A stretch of DNA of 64,000 nucleotides from Strix aluco (Eukaryota > Chordata > Aves > Strigiformes > Strigidae). A program made the translations under genes and the position numbers. The stretch spans positions 20,152,180-20,216,179 of the forward strand of contig NC_133932.1 of assembly GCF_031877795.1 (NCBI RefSeq), read 5' to 3'. Below the pieces are notes generated by a model, which saw only the letters and a program-made list of their open reading frames with translations, did no database searches and was not told where the DNA came from. Positions 39,601 through 47,372 of the stretch are shown here, one piece after another (within the stretch, counting starts at the first letter, position 1; each line of letters begins with the position of its first letter).

Positions 39601-40485
39601 AAATTAGTGAAGGAGGGGTTTTGAACTAGTTGCTTTCTTCTCAATACTTCCAGGAAGGGTCATATTGGGGAAGTTCCATGCACTTGAAACGAATCAGAAG
39701 TTTTTGTTCTCCCTGCTGTGCAGATAACTATTATAACTGTACTTTCCAAACTTCTTACAGTTCTTGACCCTGCCTTTTAACTGAGCAGTAGGTGCTTACA
39801 AATCAAATTTCTTGTTTAGGTACCAACTTTGGAGGTTGATTAGACAGGATTGCTGAGTGGCACTGAATATACTGTACTAGTAGTTCTTATGCAAAGCATA
39901 AAGGAGTCAACTCCTTGCCATTTGGGAACGTATTACAAAGAGTGGAGCCACAGTCTGCCTCTCATGGGGAAACTTCCCAAAGCTTTTGTTTGGAGGAGCA
40001 GATAATGGGATACCTCTTGGAACTAGCTCTACTTTGGTATCTCACTCTGAGGCTCCTCTGGTGCTTCCAGCCTCCCTGAGGTTTTGAAATGGTAGAGGAA
40101 GAATTAGGGTGAAGAGGTAAGGGAGTCCAGTAAGAGACCAATTTTCCAAACCTTAAAAGACAGAAATCAAGAAGGAAAATTAGTGTAACTTGCTTCTGAA
40201 ATAATTAATCTGCCCATGACTGAATAATGTGGGATTTTCTCCTTTTTTAAGCAAGAACAAATAAAGGGGATCTCTGAATTTCTCAGTGATATCTAATGAC
40301 TTTGCCTTCCTCTTTCAGTTCTGAATGCTTTCAAGTATCCCCTGTTGATTGGCATCGGTCTGGCCACTGTCATTGGACTCTTATCCTGCCTCATTGGCTA
40401 CTGCAGCTCCCGTTGGTGCTGCAAGAAAGAAGTGCAGGAAACGAGACGAGAGCGTCGCCGGCTAATGTCGATGGAGATGGACTGA
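3299..40485 (+). CDS. PTGFRN: PTGFRN (prostaglandin F2 receptor negative regulator; CD9P-1, EWI-F), exons 2-9 of 9
   Basis: The coding sequence is the join of 3299-3652, 4514-4933, 8278-8661, 13739-14164, 21275-21694, 31804-31911, 38742-39047 and 40319-40485, giving about 861 residues without the signal-peptide exon. The human protein is about 880 residues and the human gene has nine exons, so only exon 1 is missing, upstream of the window. The product is a type I plasma-membrane glycoprotein with six V-type Ig domains, one transmembrane helix and a short tail. Known family roles are direct partnership with the [12 protein letters not shown] CD9 and CD81, reduced ligand binding by the prostaglandin F2-alpha receptor, and linkage to ERM proteins through the basic tail. 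Identification rests on domain order and on the tail ending [13 protein letters not shown], which matches mammalian PTGFRN. IGSF3, IGSF8 and CD101 were considered; their tails differ. Every junction is GT-AG and phase 1. Function in this species is inferred from orthology. Confidence 0.96.
3653..4513 (+). other. PTGFRN: PTGFRN intron 2
   Basis: This is an 861-base intron with a GT donor and a TAG acceptor. It contains a thymine run near 3752-3770 followed by a pyrimidine-rich tract, and a second thymine run near 4171-4184. Nothing else is recognised. Confidence 0.85.
4514..4933 (+). CDS. PTGFRN: PTGFRN exon 3: Ig V-type domain 2, with variant EWI motif (EWV)
   Basis: The exon is 420 bases and symmetric phase 1. 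It encodes Ig domain 2, with cysteine in FKLRCSAV, core tryptophan in LHVTWQIK and F-strand cysteine in YRCLVSEW. The block [17 protein letters not shown] matches mammalian PTGFRN. The Glu-Trp-Ile tripeptide that names the EWI subfamily lies just after the second cysteine; here it reads Glu-Trp-Val (4849-4857). One N-glycosylation sequon (NDT) is present near 4777. The acceptor is TAG before 4514 and the donor GTGAGT after 4933. The reading frame is intact, so the Val is an ordinary substitution, not a sign of decay. Confidence 0.95.
4934..8277 (+). other. PTGFRN: PTGFRN intron 3
   Basis: This is a 3344-base intron with a GTGAGT donor and a CAAG acceptor behind a T-rich tract. It contains a T/G-rich low-complexity stretch around 6058-6125, an A-rich run near 6410-6426 and an A-rich run at 8222-8239 just before the pyrimidine tract. 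No coding exon or CR1 copy was recognised. The short open frames at 7554-7814 and 7780-8076 have no recognisable similarity. Confidence 0.8.
8278..8661 (+). CDS. PTGFRN: PTGFRN exon 4: Ig V-type domain 3
   Basis: The exon is 384 bases and symmetric phase 1. It encodes Ig domain 3, with the first cysteine in [11 protein letters not shown], core tryptophan in EVMWYFS, and second cysteine in [11 protein letters not shown] followed by a conserved SWHKVVE block. N-glycosylation sequons are visible at NVS, NIT and NGS. The segments [11 protein letters not shown] and [16 protein letters not shown] are near-identical to mammalian PTGFRN. The acceptor follows a T-rich tract (AAG before 8278) and the donor is GTGAGT after 8661. 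A CR1 fragment begins only 111 bases downstream of this donor. Confidence 0.95.
8662..13738 (+). other. PTGFRN: PTGFRN intron 4
   Basis: This is a 5077-base intron with a GTGAGT donor and a CAG acceptor. It holds an antisense CR1 fragment (8773-9525). It also holds an alternating purine-pyrimidine stretch near 11320-11365. The open frames at 11167-11496 and 12471-12824 (minus strand) have no recognisable protein similarity and I do not call them genes. No other exon was seen. Confidence 0.8.
8773..9525 (-). mobile_element. CR1 LINE fragment, antisense, 5'-truncated
   Basis: The + strand begins with ACAGAATCACAGAATCG, the reverse complement of the CR1 3' tail repeat. Read on the minus strand, the body encodes the C-terminal part of the CR1 reverse-transcriptase protein: segments such as [28 protein letters not shown] and [10 protein letters not shown], then [20 protein letters not shown] and the end DIALRDMV. 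The two parts lie in different frames, with a break near 9060-9120, so the copy is dead. The 5' end near 9525 is approximate because similarity fades there. The N-terminal endonuclease and most of the polymerase domain are absent, which is usual for CR1 insertions. Confidence 0.93.
13739..14164 (+). CDS. PTGFRN: PTGFRN exon 5: Ig V-type domain 4
   Basis: The exon is 426 bases, phase 1 at both ends. It encodes Ig domain 4, from [11 protein letters not shown] through first cysteine ELNCRIT, core tryptophan FTVSWYY, and second cysteine [10 protein letters not shown] followed by [11 protein letters not shown]. All of these are strong matches to mammalian PTGFRN. Sequons NAS and NNS are visible. 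The acceptor CTGCAG lies before 13739 and the donor GTAGGA after 14164. The exon is flanked on its two sides by CR1 copies in opposite orientation (intron 4 and intron 5), which may matter for pre-mRNA folding. Confidence 0.95.
14165..21274 (+). other. PTGFRN: PTGFRN intron 5
   Basis: This is a 7110-base intron (GTAGGA donor, CTTCAG acceptor). It contains a short sense CR1 3' end (18774-18880). Apart from that I see only unique-looking sequence with a few homopolymer runs (for example T at 18511-18519). Open frames at 14252-14755 and 18885-19271 show no recognisable product and lack flanking splice or homology support. Confidence 0.8.
18774..18880 (+). mobile_element. CR1 LINE 3' end, sense, severely 5'-truncated
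   Basis: A 107-base fragment starts with codons for VDIALRDMV and a stop, which is the very end of the CR1 ORF2 protein. It continues through the CR1 3' UTR to GATTCTGTG. It is the same CR1 type as the antisense copy at 8773-9525: aligned by eye to the reverse complement of 8773-8885 it differs at about 7 of 107 positions. It sits in PTGFRN intron 5 in the sense orientation. Confidence 0.92.
21275..21694 (+). CDS. PTGFRN: PTGFRN exon 6: Ig V-type domain 5
   Basis: The exon is 420 bases, symmetric phase 1. It encodes Ig domain 5. The first cysteine is in [13 protein letters not shown] and the second in [13 protein letters not shown]; the block [17 protein letters not shown] is nearly identical to mammalian PTGFRN. 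The usual core tryptophan position reads [11 protein letters not shown] without tryptophan, as it also does in mammals, so this is a family trait rather than damage. One sequon (NGT) is visible near 21434. The exon ends with IDFQTS and the donor GTTGGT, slightly weaker than the gene's other donors. The open frame runs 32 bases past the donor; I place the end at 21694 because the next exon continues the conserved protein in phase. Confidence 0.95.
21695..31803 (+). other. PTGFRN: PTGFRN intron 6
   Basis: At 10109 bases this is the longest intron seen (GTTGGT donor, TTCCAG acceptor). No CR1 copy, coding exon or RNA gene was recognised. Open frames of 100-166 codons occur, for example at 23338-23838 and at 25204-25647, 28640-29029 and 30206-30604 on the minus strand. 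None resembles a known protein, and frames of this length are expected by chance in this much sequence. Confidence 0.78.
31804..31911 (+). CDS. PTGFRN: PTGFRN exon 7: first half of Ig domain 6
   Basis: This 108-base exon encodes 36 residues: [19 protein letters not shown], then [17 protein letters not shown]. It supplies the A-C strands and first cysteine of Ig domain 6; the rest of the domain is in exon 8. It has acceptor TTCCAG before 31804, donor GTAATT after 31911 and phase 1 at both ends. Mammalian PTGFRN has an RGD tripeptide just before the domain's first cysteine; here the aligned residues are QGE (31851-31859). One sequon (NVS) is present. The exon is too short to stand out as an open frame. 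It was found by following the phase and matching the expected VHSD block. Confidence 0.93.
31912..38741 (+). other. PTGFRN: PTGFRN intron 7, interrupting Ig domain 6
   Basis: This is a 6830-base intron (GTAATT donor, TGCAG acceptor). It includes an AT-rich patch near 32670-32755 and a T/G-rich low-complexity tract at 33717-33779. It shows no CR1 copy and no recognisable gene. Open frames such as 35663-36025 (minus strand) lack similarity support. Confidence 0.8.
38742..39047 (+). CDS. PTGFRN: PTGFRN exon 8: second half of Ig domain 6
   Basis: The exon is 306 bases, phase 1 at both ends. It completes Ig domain 6: [12 protein letters not shown] carries the core tryptophan and [10 protein letters not shown] the second cysteine, followed by [13 protein letters not shown] and the membrane-proximal VKMD. 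LDRRGIV and [10 protein letters not shown] match mammalian PTGFRN. One sequon (NGS) is visible near 38857. The acceptor is AATGCAG before 38742 and the donor GTAAGA after 39047. An open frame extends upstream of the acceptor to about 38651, but those residues are not conserved and the acceptor is strong. Confidence 0.94.
39048..40318 (+). other. PTGFRN: PTGFRN intron 8
   Basis: This is a 1271-base intron (GTAAGA donor, TTTCAG acceptor). Nothing recognisable lies inside it. Confidence 0.85.
40319..40485 (+). CDS. PTGFRN: PTGFRN exon 9 coding part: transmembrane helix and cytoplasmic tail
   Basis: The terminal coding segment has 54 codons and a TGA stop at 40483-40485. After VLNAFKYP comes a hydrophobic helix, [20 protein letters not shown], with several small residues (glycine, alanine, serine) suited to helix packing. 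Then come [17 protein letters not shown] and [10 protein letters not shown]. The juxtamembrane cysteines are candidate palmitoylation sites, as described for EWI-2. The Lys/Arg cluster corresponds to the segment of mammalian EWI-F that contacts ezrin/moesin (ERM) proteins. The tail is almost identical to the mammalian one, which is the strongest single proof of identity. An overlapping frame at 40296-40547 is a shadow. Confidence 0.97.
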
Positions 40486-41857
40486 GCGTGGGAGCAGGAC
40501 ACACTTGCATTTCGGGAGAGACTCACAGGGCTCTTGGACTGTGTTGAGACACTCACTCACAGGCCCAGACAAGACAGTGCATTTCCTCTGTGATTTCAGC
40601 CTGGACCTCAAGCTTCTCCTTGTTACACGTCATGTCCTGAGACTGTTCAGGCCATATTTAGCAACTCGGAGTTCTCCTTTTCCAGCAGCACTTTCTGCAT
40701 AGGGATCACGTCCTCCTAATGTACAAACTGTTGAGCCTTCTTTCAGCAGGGCCCTGTGACAAAATTCACTAAGGCTTTTTTGTTTGTTTGGTGTTTTTTT
40801 TTCCCCCTCTTGGTTTTGAAAAGATGTCCCCGTATGAAAGAATGATGGGCAGGGCGATGGGTGGGAAGGGGGCTGGTAGAAGTGTTAGACTTTCATTGTA
40901 TTAACCAATCTACTTTTCCCTTCTACTCTCATCACACCACGTCCTGTTCCCTTTCTCTGTCTGCCTTGGTATCTTGCAGACTCCTCTGTGTTGGGTTGAA
41001 GCCTGGAGAAGGTTCCTCTGCTGGTGCCTCATAAGGCTGTTCCAGCAAAGAATTGGTTTATGGTTGTCAGCATGCCTTCTCTTCCCTGGCTTTCAAAGGG
41101 TTTGCCATTAACCCCAAAACATAGCTTGCCTGGAGGTCTTTGAGACACTTTTTAATTTTCAGCTCTTAGCTGTGGTGAATAGGGGCTAACTTGGCAACCC
41201 TGAAGAGTCATTCCTCAGACAAGCATTTGTTGGGTGTCTGCTTATGGCCACCTTCTCCCCTACCCTTCCACCTTCTGTTCTCCCCACTACAGCGGTTCAC
41301 ATTGTGCCTGACACGCTGTTCTGCTTGTGACAAGGGGACATGTGGTGTCTAGGGACAAGGCCCAGCCTTCTGCTGGCCTCAGCAGAGAGATGGGAGACCT
41401 TGCCCCACTGGTGATGATGTGACTTACGAAAAAAGAAAAAAAAAAAAAATGACATGGATCTTTGTATGCAGTTGGTCAACTGATCATGTTTAGAGAAGTC
41501 TTATAAACAATGTGTTACCAAATGCACAGACCAGACTCCAATGCTGCTTCTGCCAGTCACTCAGTGGTAGCCGTTCAACCTGTGAGCAGAGTCTGAGATC
41601 TGCAGTAGCTGAAGTGGACCTCAGGGTAGGAATAGGAGCAAGCCCGGGAGGGCAGCAAGAATCCTTCAGGTTCCAATGGTCCTGGTCTTGTGCATGGGCC
41701 CTCAGCAGGGATTTCCCCATGGGTTTGAGACCAATTCCTAGGTGCTATAGTATAGAAGTCCTGCTTTGGTCTTCCACATACACTGACCTGGCTCCTGAGT
41801 GGGAGCAGCACCTTTTCCAGGCAGTTCTGTCTTCCCAGCACAGCTGGTGTTTTAAGC

Positions 41858-41875
41858 AATAAAAGTCAGAATAAA
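41858..41875 (+). promoter_or_regulatory. Candidate proximal poly(A) signals (two AATAAA hexamers)
   Basis: AATAAA occurs at 41858-41863 and again at 41870-41875, about 1.4 kb after the stop codon. They are followed by a short GT-containing stretch (CTGTGTATAA). They could produce a short 3' UTR isoform of PTGFRN. Use is not shown by sequence alone. Confidence 0.45.
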
Positions 41876-43901
41876 GATACTGTGTATAAACAAGCAAGGA
41901 AGTAGAACTGTACCACAATCTGATGTCATAGCCAGGGTTTGGGTTCGCATCAAGGAGGGTGAGAAATGTAGAGTTGAGGCCAGGGCTCAATCCTTTTCAG
42001 GATTTTTTTTTTTTTTTCAAGATAAAAGACGCTAAAGGAGAGCATCCATGGAAGGTAGTGGCTGTGGTGTGCTGTTGCCAGTCTAGACATCAGTTATGTA
42101 CTAGGTGACCTGCTTCACTAATAGCTCATCCCACTGCACATTCCAGGGGAGCGGCAGATCTAGTACCTGTGCTATGAAGACTTCACTTTGCATTAGTGTT
42201 TGTGGTACCTTACACTCAGTGCTGTACCTGTTCCAAAATTGGGGTTTTTTGTGGTAAGTTTCCTTCATGGTTTTTTTCCTGTCTTGCATTATGACCTTTG
42301 TCTGAGGCTGATGTGAGGGCTTTTTCTAGAAGGCTGTTCTGCTTCCTGCATGCAAACATGCATGCGGTCACATATGTATACACATGTGTGCATAGAGGTG
42401 CCCAGTGATTTTTGGAAGCTGAATATGCGACATCTTCCAAATGGACTTGACGTGCAGAGTTGGGGCTTGCAACTTGTTATTTGACTCTCTTAAGACTTTT
42501 CATGTAGTATTCCAAAACCTGTAGATCTCTGGAAGACTTTGGCCTGAACATTCATAGCAACTTTTCTTTGTGGCATGACGTTTTACTTTCTGGAGGAGCT
42601 CTGAAAAGGCCTATGTTGCAGGCAGGTGTAGCTGCCTCTGCTGAGGAACGGGGCAGAAGCAGTCTTTAGCTTCTGCTGTGGAAGTCCAGAAATCTGTAGT
42701 GATGCTTTCCAAAGGAAGGGAGCTGAGGAAAGGATTCACTTAGATATTACTTTGACAGCAAGAATTTTTCTTCCTTTCCTGTCTGTCTACTGTAGTGAAA
42801 TCTTGCTTTTTGCTGGGATGTTATGAAACACCATTCTGATATTTGGGATGCTGGCTGTCCTTCCCACGCTGATCTAGCAGCTTCTTTCCTGCATTAACAT
42901 CTGCTTTCTTCATGGAAGGCCTGTGGCATTGGGACATGTTGGGAGGGGGGGTGGTAGTGGTGGTGAAGTTTGAAGCACAGCATCAGTCACTTTTCCGTCT
43001 TTGCAGACTGACTCCTTGTTTATGTGCTCTTGGTTAAGTTTTAGAGAGGATCATGACTGTAATGCAATAATTAGGGAATGAATGAGCAGGGAACCGCCAG
43101 CTCTTCCCAAGCACACAACATAGCACACTTTCTCCCTGCTGGAAAAAACTCAGGGTTATTTTGGTCAGGGCTCCCTGCTCCTCTAGTGAAAGGTCCCCAT
43201 GTCCTTAGCTAATGCTGACCTTCCTTCATGGCCTGTAACAATCCATCTTTGTCATTCCGAGTGAAGCAAGTTTGCTGCTAGCTCGTAGTGCTGCCAGCCC
43301 CTTGGAAGGCAATGCTGCATCCCCCTCCACCCTGTATTTGCTGTAGTTGGAAGGCTAGAAGCTGAGGGGCTAGACTTACCCCCTGCCAGGTTTCCTTCTA
43401 CTTGTGCCAATTTTGTATTATCCCCTTTTTTAAAAATAGAGTGGGAATCTTATCTCTAATGAAAAAAAATCTAGGTCACTTTTCATGTTTTTTATTATTA
43501 TTATTTCCTGTGTGAACCAGGGTTTGTGTGAGTGGAGGTGTGTGTGCATCTGGTTGTGTATTAAACCTGCAGAGTATCAGAAGAGTAAGCTGCCTGAGAT
43601 GCAGTGCAAGCATCCATATCCTCCCTGCTGCAACCTGTGGTATTGTCAAAGTATCCTAAGGGCTCACGTTGATCTTCCTCTGTTCGAATTGCCACATCTC
43701 CTGGTTAAGCTGGTAAATTCCTCCAGGCACTTGGAATTTTGATCCAGGACAATCTTGAACATCATACAGCAGAAGGGCAAGATATTTTCTTTCTTCTGTT
43801 TTAATTTCAAAGTTATAAAATAAAGTGTTTGGCACAGTTCTGGAATGCAGGTACTGAATAGTTCTAACAATGCTGTGTAAAATGTTTCTTTTTATGTTTA
43901 A

Positions 43902-43907
43902 AATAAA
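43902..43907 (+). promoter_or_regulatory. Candidate main poly(A) signal of PTGFRN
   Basis: An AATAAA hexamer sits in a T/A-rich context, with the downstream GT-rich element TGTCTGTGCTGTGGGTCTGG beginning about 20 bases later. That is the standard layout for cleavage and polyadenylation. A second AATAAA lies at 43819-43824. Confidence 0.65.
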
Positions 43908-46900
43908 GAGCGAGCCTTTTTGATTAATGTCTGTGCTGTGGGTCTGGATATTTGAGCTATGGGCAGTTCTTTCCTTGTACCTTGCACGTATGCAGACACT
44001 ATTGTTGAGGCAAGGGTATCAAATATAAACCTTACAGTCCTGTTTCCAGCACTGTTTACTCTGTAAAATAAGCATGAGCCCTATTTTGCACTAAGTTTTA
44101 AATATTTGCTTGCATTTGTGTGATGAATTGGGGAATGTAATTGGTTTTTGAGTCTATCCTGCTTCAATCCTGCTGTAAGTTAGCCTTTTTTTGGGGGGGA
44201 GTTTCCTTTTGATTACCTAGGGCCAGGAGTCACAGTTAGGAGTGTGTGTTTAATACTTGCTGTAAAACCTGGGCATTAGATGTTGAGTCTTCCTTGAACC
44301 CTTCCTGAGGCTTCTCATTTTGAAGGTACCAGGAGGAAAATCAGTAGTGTTGGAAGTAAACTTCTGGTTTACCTTGTCAAATGGATTTTCTTCCCCCCAG
44401 CAACCATGTCAGGACACCATGATAGTACAGCAAGGAGGTGACTTGCTTTCCAACAAGGACTTGCTTGAAGCAGAAGTGGTTTTGTGAGGCCAAGACAGGC
44501 TTTGGCAAGGTGGGTTTGTGTTCAAAGTGGTGCATGCTCTGTCCGAGATGGCTGCAGTACAGGCCGGTTGACAGCCAAGTGTGTACTTTTGGCTTCTTTC
44601 CAGATGGTGGTGTCACAGCTGGCATGGAAAGATGTCCTCTGTAGAGGGTGCTTACAGGAAGCTGGGAGGTGGCACTAAGCTGTAAGTTCTTAAGGGGTGA
44701 CAGGCACCATCAGCTGAGATAAAGAAATGTCATAAATGGTCTCTGATCCCTCAGCAGAGCCTTTGGCAGCTGTAGATATTTAACACATACATGTCCATGA
44801 GTAACGAGTGACATGCCTGTGGGACAGCTGTTGTTAGTCTAGCTGTGCAGGTTACAGCTTATTGGTAAATTTGGATTAGCTTTATGAAATCCTCTTGCCT
44901 CCTCCATTCCCTGGGATGACCTGGTTCTTAATACTGTTCTTGTAAGTGTGCTAGGATTTTATTATAAAAAAGCAAGCCGAAATTTGAAGTCTGGAGATGC
45001 AGGGGGATACTTGCAAGTAACTGCCCGAGTGTTGCAGTGAATGATGGGAGTTACCAAGTCTCCAGCATCACCTTGTATCTGCCATGGGTTCAGCTCAGCT
45101 ACCTACCTACGGAGGTATCTAGCTGCCTACTGTCATAGAGGCAGTCTGAAAAAGCACTTTTGTGCCAGAGCCTGGGAGTTTAGTTGCTTCTATAGCACCA
45201 AGCTCAGGTAATGTACTTGGCTGTGCTTGTTCTACGACAGAGCCTAGTTGTGCTTCAATGGCTCTGTCTGACTGCCCTGCTCAGGTCAGGGCCAGTCCTA
45301 AAACCTCTTCTGGGCTGAAGCTGACTGGCGTCAAGTAGGCAGCATGAGAAGACCTGCCTCCACTTTGTCATCTGAAGGTGAAGCACAGTCATGCAAATCT
45401 TCCAAGAAAATGTACAGCTTTTGCCTTTTCAGTGGGACTTTCTACATTTCTATGATTACAGGGGGTTGAGGTCTGCACAGCAGGTATCAGGACAAATGGC
45501 GTTGCAAGAAAGAGCCTTTAGTAACCCACAGAAGCTGTGTGACGTGCTAACTGAAGAAAAAGCCACTGCTCATTCTTGTGCAAGGTAAATACACCTTAAA
45601 TACAGGACGTAGCTTTCTATTGGACAGCCCTTTGCCAGGGATGTCCTTCTGTTACTGAGGAAAACAACATTAGGCTGTACCCAGCAGATGATTGATATTG
45701 AGAGCTCCAGGGGAATGCCTGGGTTATTGAGGAAGTCAGGTTCTGTGGATTTCCAGGTCCCTCAGAAGAGCTGCCACAAAGACAAGCTGTTCTGCTCTCC
45801 CTGGCAGCCGAGTTGCATTCCACAAAGTGCCAGAAGTGTAAGTGCATGTCTGCTTCCATCTCTGCCAAGGGGGTAGAAAGGCAGGACTTTCCAAAGCAGA
45901 CTTTGTGAAAGCAAGTTAGTATTATATCATACTTCGTTCATGTGGGATTTTATAAACTCCAGCATGTACTGGGCCTTAGACTAGACCACAGACTTAGTCT
46001 GAGTGCACCTCTGCTGGCTTCAGAAGGGAATAATGAAGCTGCAGACAGATGGACATGAAGTTCTGTTTCTTGTTGGCAATTTAACCTGGCTCATGCCCTC
46101 TGATTCCTTGTTCGTATGATCCTGCCAATGATTTGGCATATTCAACAGATGGTAAGGAATCTCTAAGAAACTTTTGGGAACTTAGTATCTTTAAGGATGG
46201 GACTGGAGAGAAGAGAGGATGCTTCCAGAGCTCTTCCAGCAGAGTTAGCAATATGAACGTACCAGTTAATGGGCATCTGAGAACCCACAGAGATGTCTGA
46301 GAGGACAGCACTGATGTTGCTTTTGTGGCTCTTGTTGCCTCTGTGCTGACTTTAGCTCTTCAGAGGCCCTTGGGCATGGTGTGCAGCAGCTGGGATGCTA
46401 GGGCTATGGTAAACAGGGAAAATACCCATGCTGCTTAGCATCTGCCTATATATATGAAGGCTGTATGTGGCTACAGCCAAATGCAAGTTCTGAATGCAAG
46501 TACAATAGTACTAACCTCCTCGTGCTCAGGTACACCCTCTTTCTTCCTGGCCCCAACCTTGTTTGCTCAATTCTTCCATGTTTTGTTCCCTCTTCCTCCC
46601 CTCTTTCATTTCCTGCTCTTCCCTTCAGGAGTCTCTTCTCGCCTTTGTCTCTCTACATCTCTGAAGGACTATGCTCTTCTGTGCTCATCTCTGTGGAGGA
46701 GAGCAGGAGTCCGTTGTGGTGTATCCTTGAATCATCTGCTGAGAGCTCAAGCTGCAGAACTCCATCCCAGAGCCCGCTGCAGATCATCTGCAAGGCTCAC
46801 ACCACGCACACAAATGTTTTGTAGTCTCTTTCCTCATGAGGATTCCAGACAATATGCAAGGAAACTAAGCTTTTCTGATGAGGAGGTGACTCCAAAGAGA

Positions 46901-47357
46901 CATTCAGATTCCCTTTGCCAAAGCAGACGGGACAGATTTTCTTTCTAAATGAGATGTTTTTGGCCTTCTTTCTCCCAAGTGGCTGCTTGCTATCGTAACA
47001 CAAATGCTGCTCAGTGTCTGTGAGTTCCAGACAAGCAACCATGGTGCTGAACATGGTACCTAGTATGAAGCAAAGTAATTTCTCAAGATAACAATGATGG
47101 GATTCATCTTTAACACCCAAGCTAGCCACCCTGGATTTGAGAAACAGATATCTAAAGAATGCAATTTATCTGACCTACCTGAGACATGCATTTTAGAATA
47201 AGAACCTGAGGGTACCCATTTCTCACCATTAGCTGTAAAGGAAAGTGCAGCTCATCTAAGACATGAGAATTAGGAAAGATAAATGTATAAAAGTATTGGC
47301 CAGGCAGGTGGGGGCTGGGAGAATGAGGTAATGGCAGCTCCCTCTAGTGATGGGCTA

Positions 47358-47372
47358 GGGAGGGAGGGAGGG
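47358..47372 (+). repeat. GGGA tandem tract, G-quadruplex motif
   Basis: Four GGG runs separated by single adenines form a perfect short-loop G-quadruplex consensus. The context is otherwise unique intergenic sequence. Confidence 0.8.

Larger units (their letters stand above)
40486..43925 (+). other. PTGFRN: PTGFRN 3' untranslated region (right end inferred)
   Basis: The region after the stop codon has no further exon. It runs to an AATAAA signal at 43902-43907, with a GT-rich stretch downstream, giving a 3' UTR of about 3.4 kb. That length is in line with the long PTGFRN messages of mammals. Internal AATAAA hexamers at 41858, 41870 and 43819 could give shorter forms. An A-rich run lies at 41428-41450 and a T run at 42002-42017. 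The end is inferred from signals only. Confidence 0.7.

Noticed and set aside
46454..46948. 164-codon open frame in the intergenic region
   Set aside because: There is no recognisable domain, no splice-site support and no homology that I can see. It crosses a CT-rich stretch where stops are rare, and an open frame of this length is plausible by chance.
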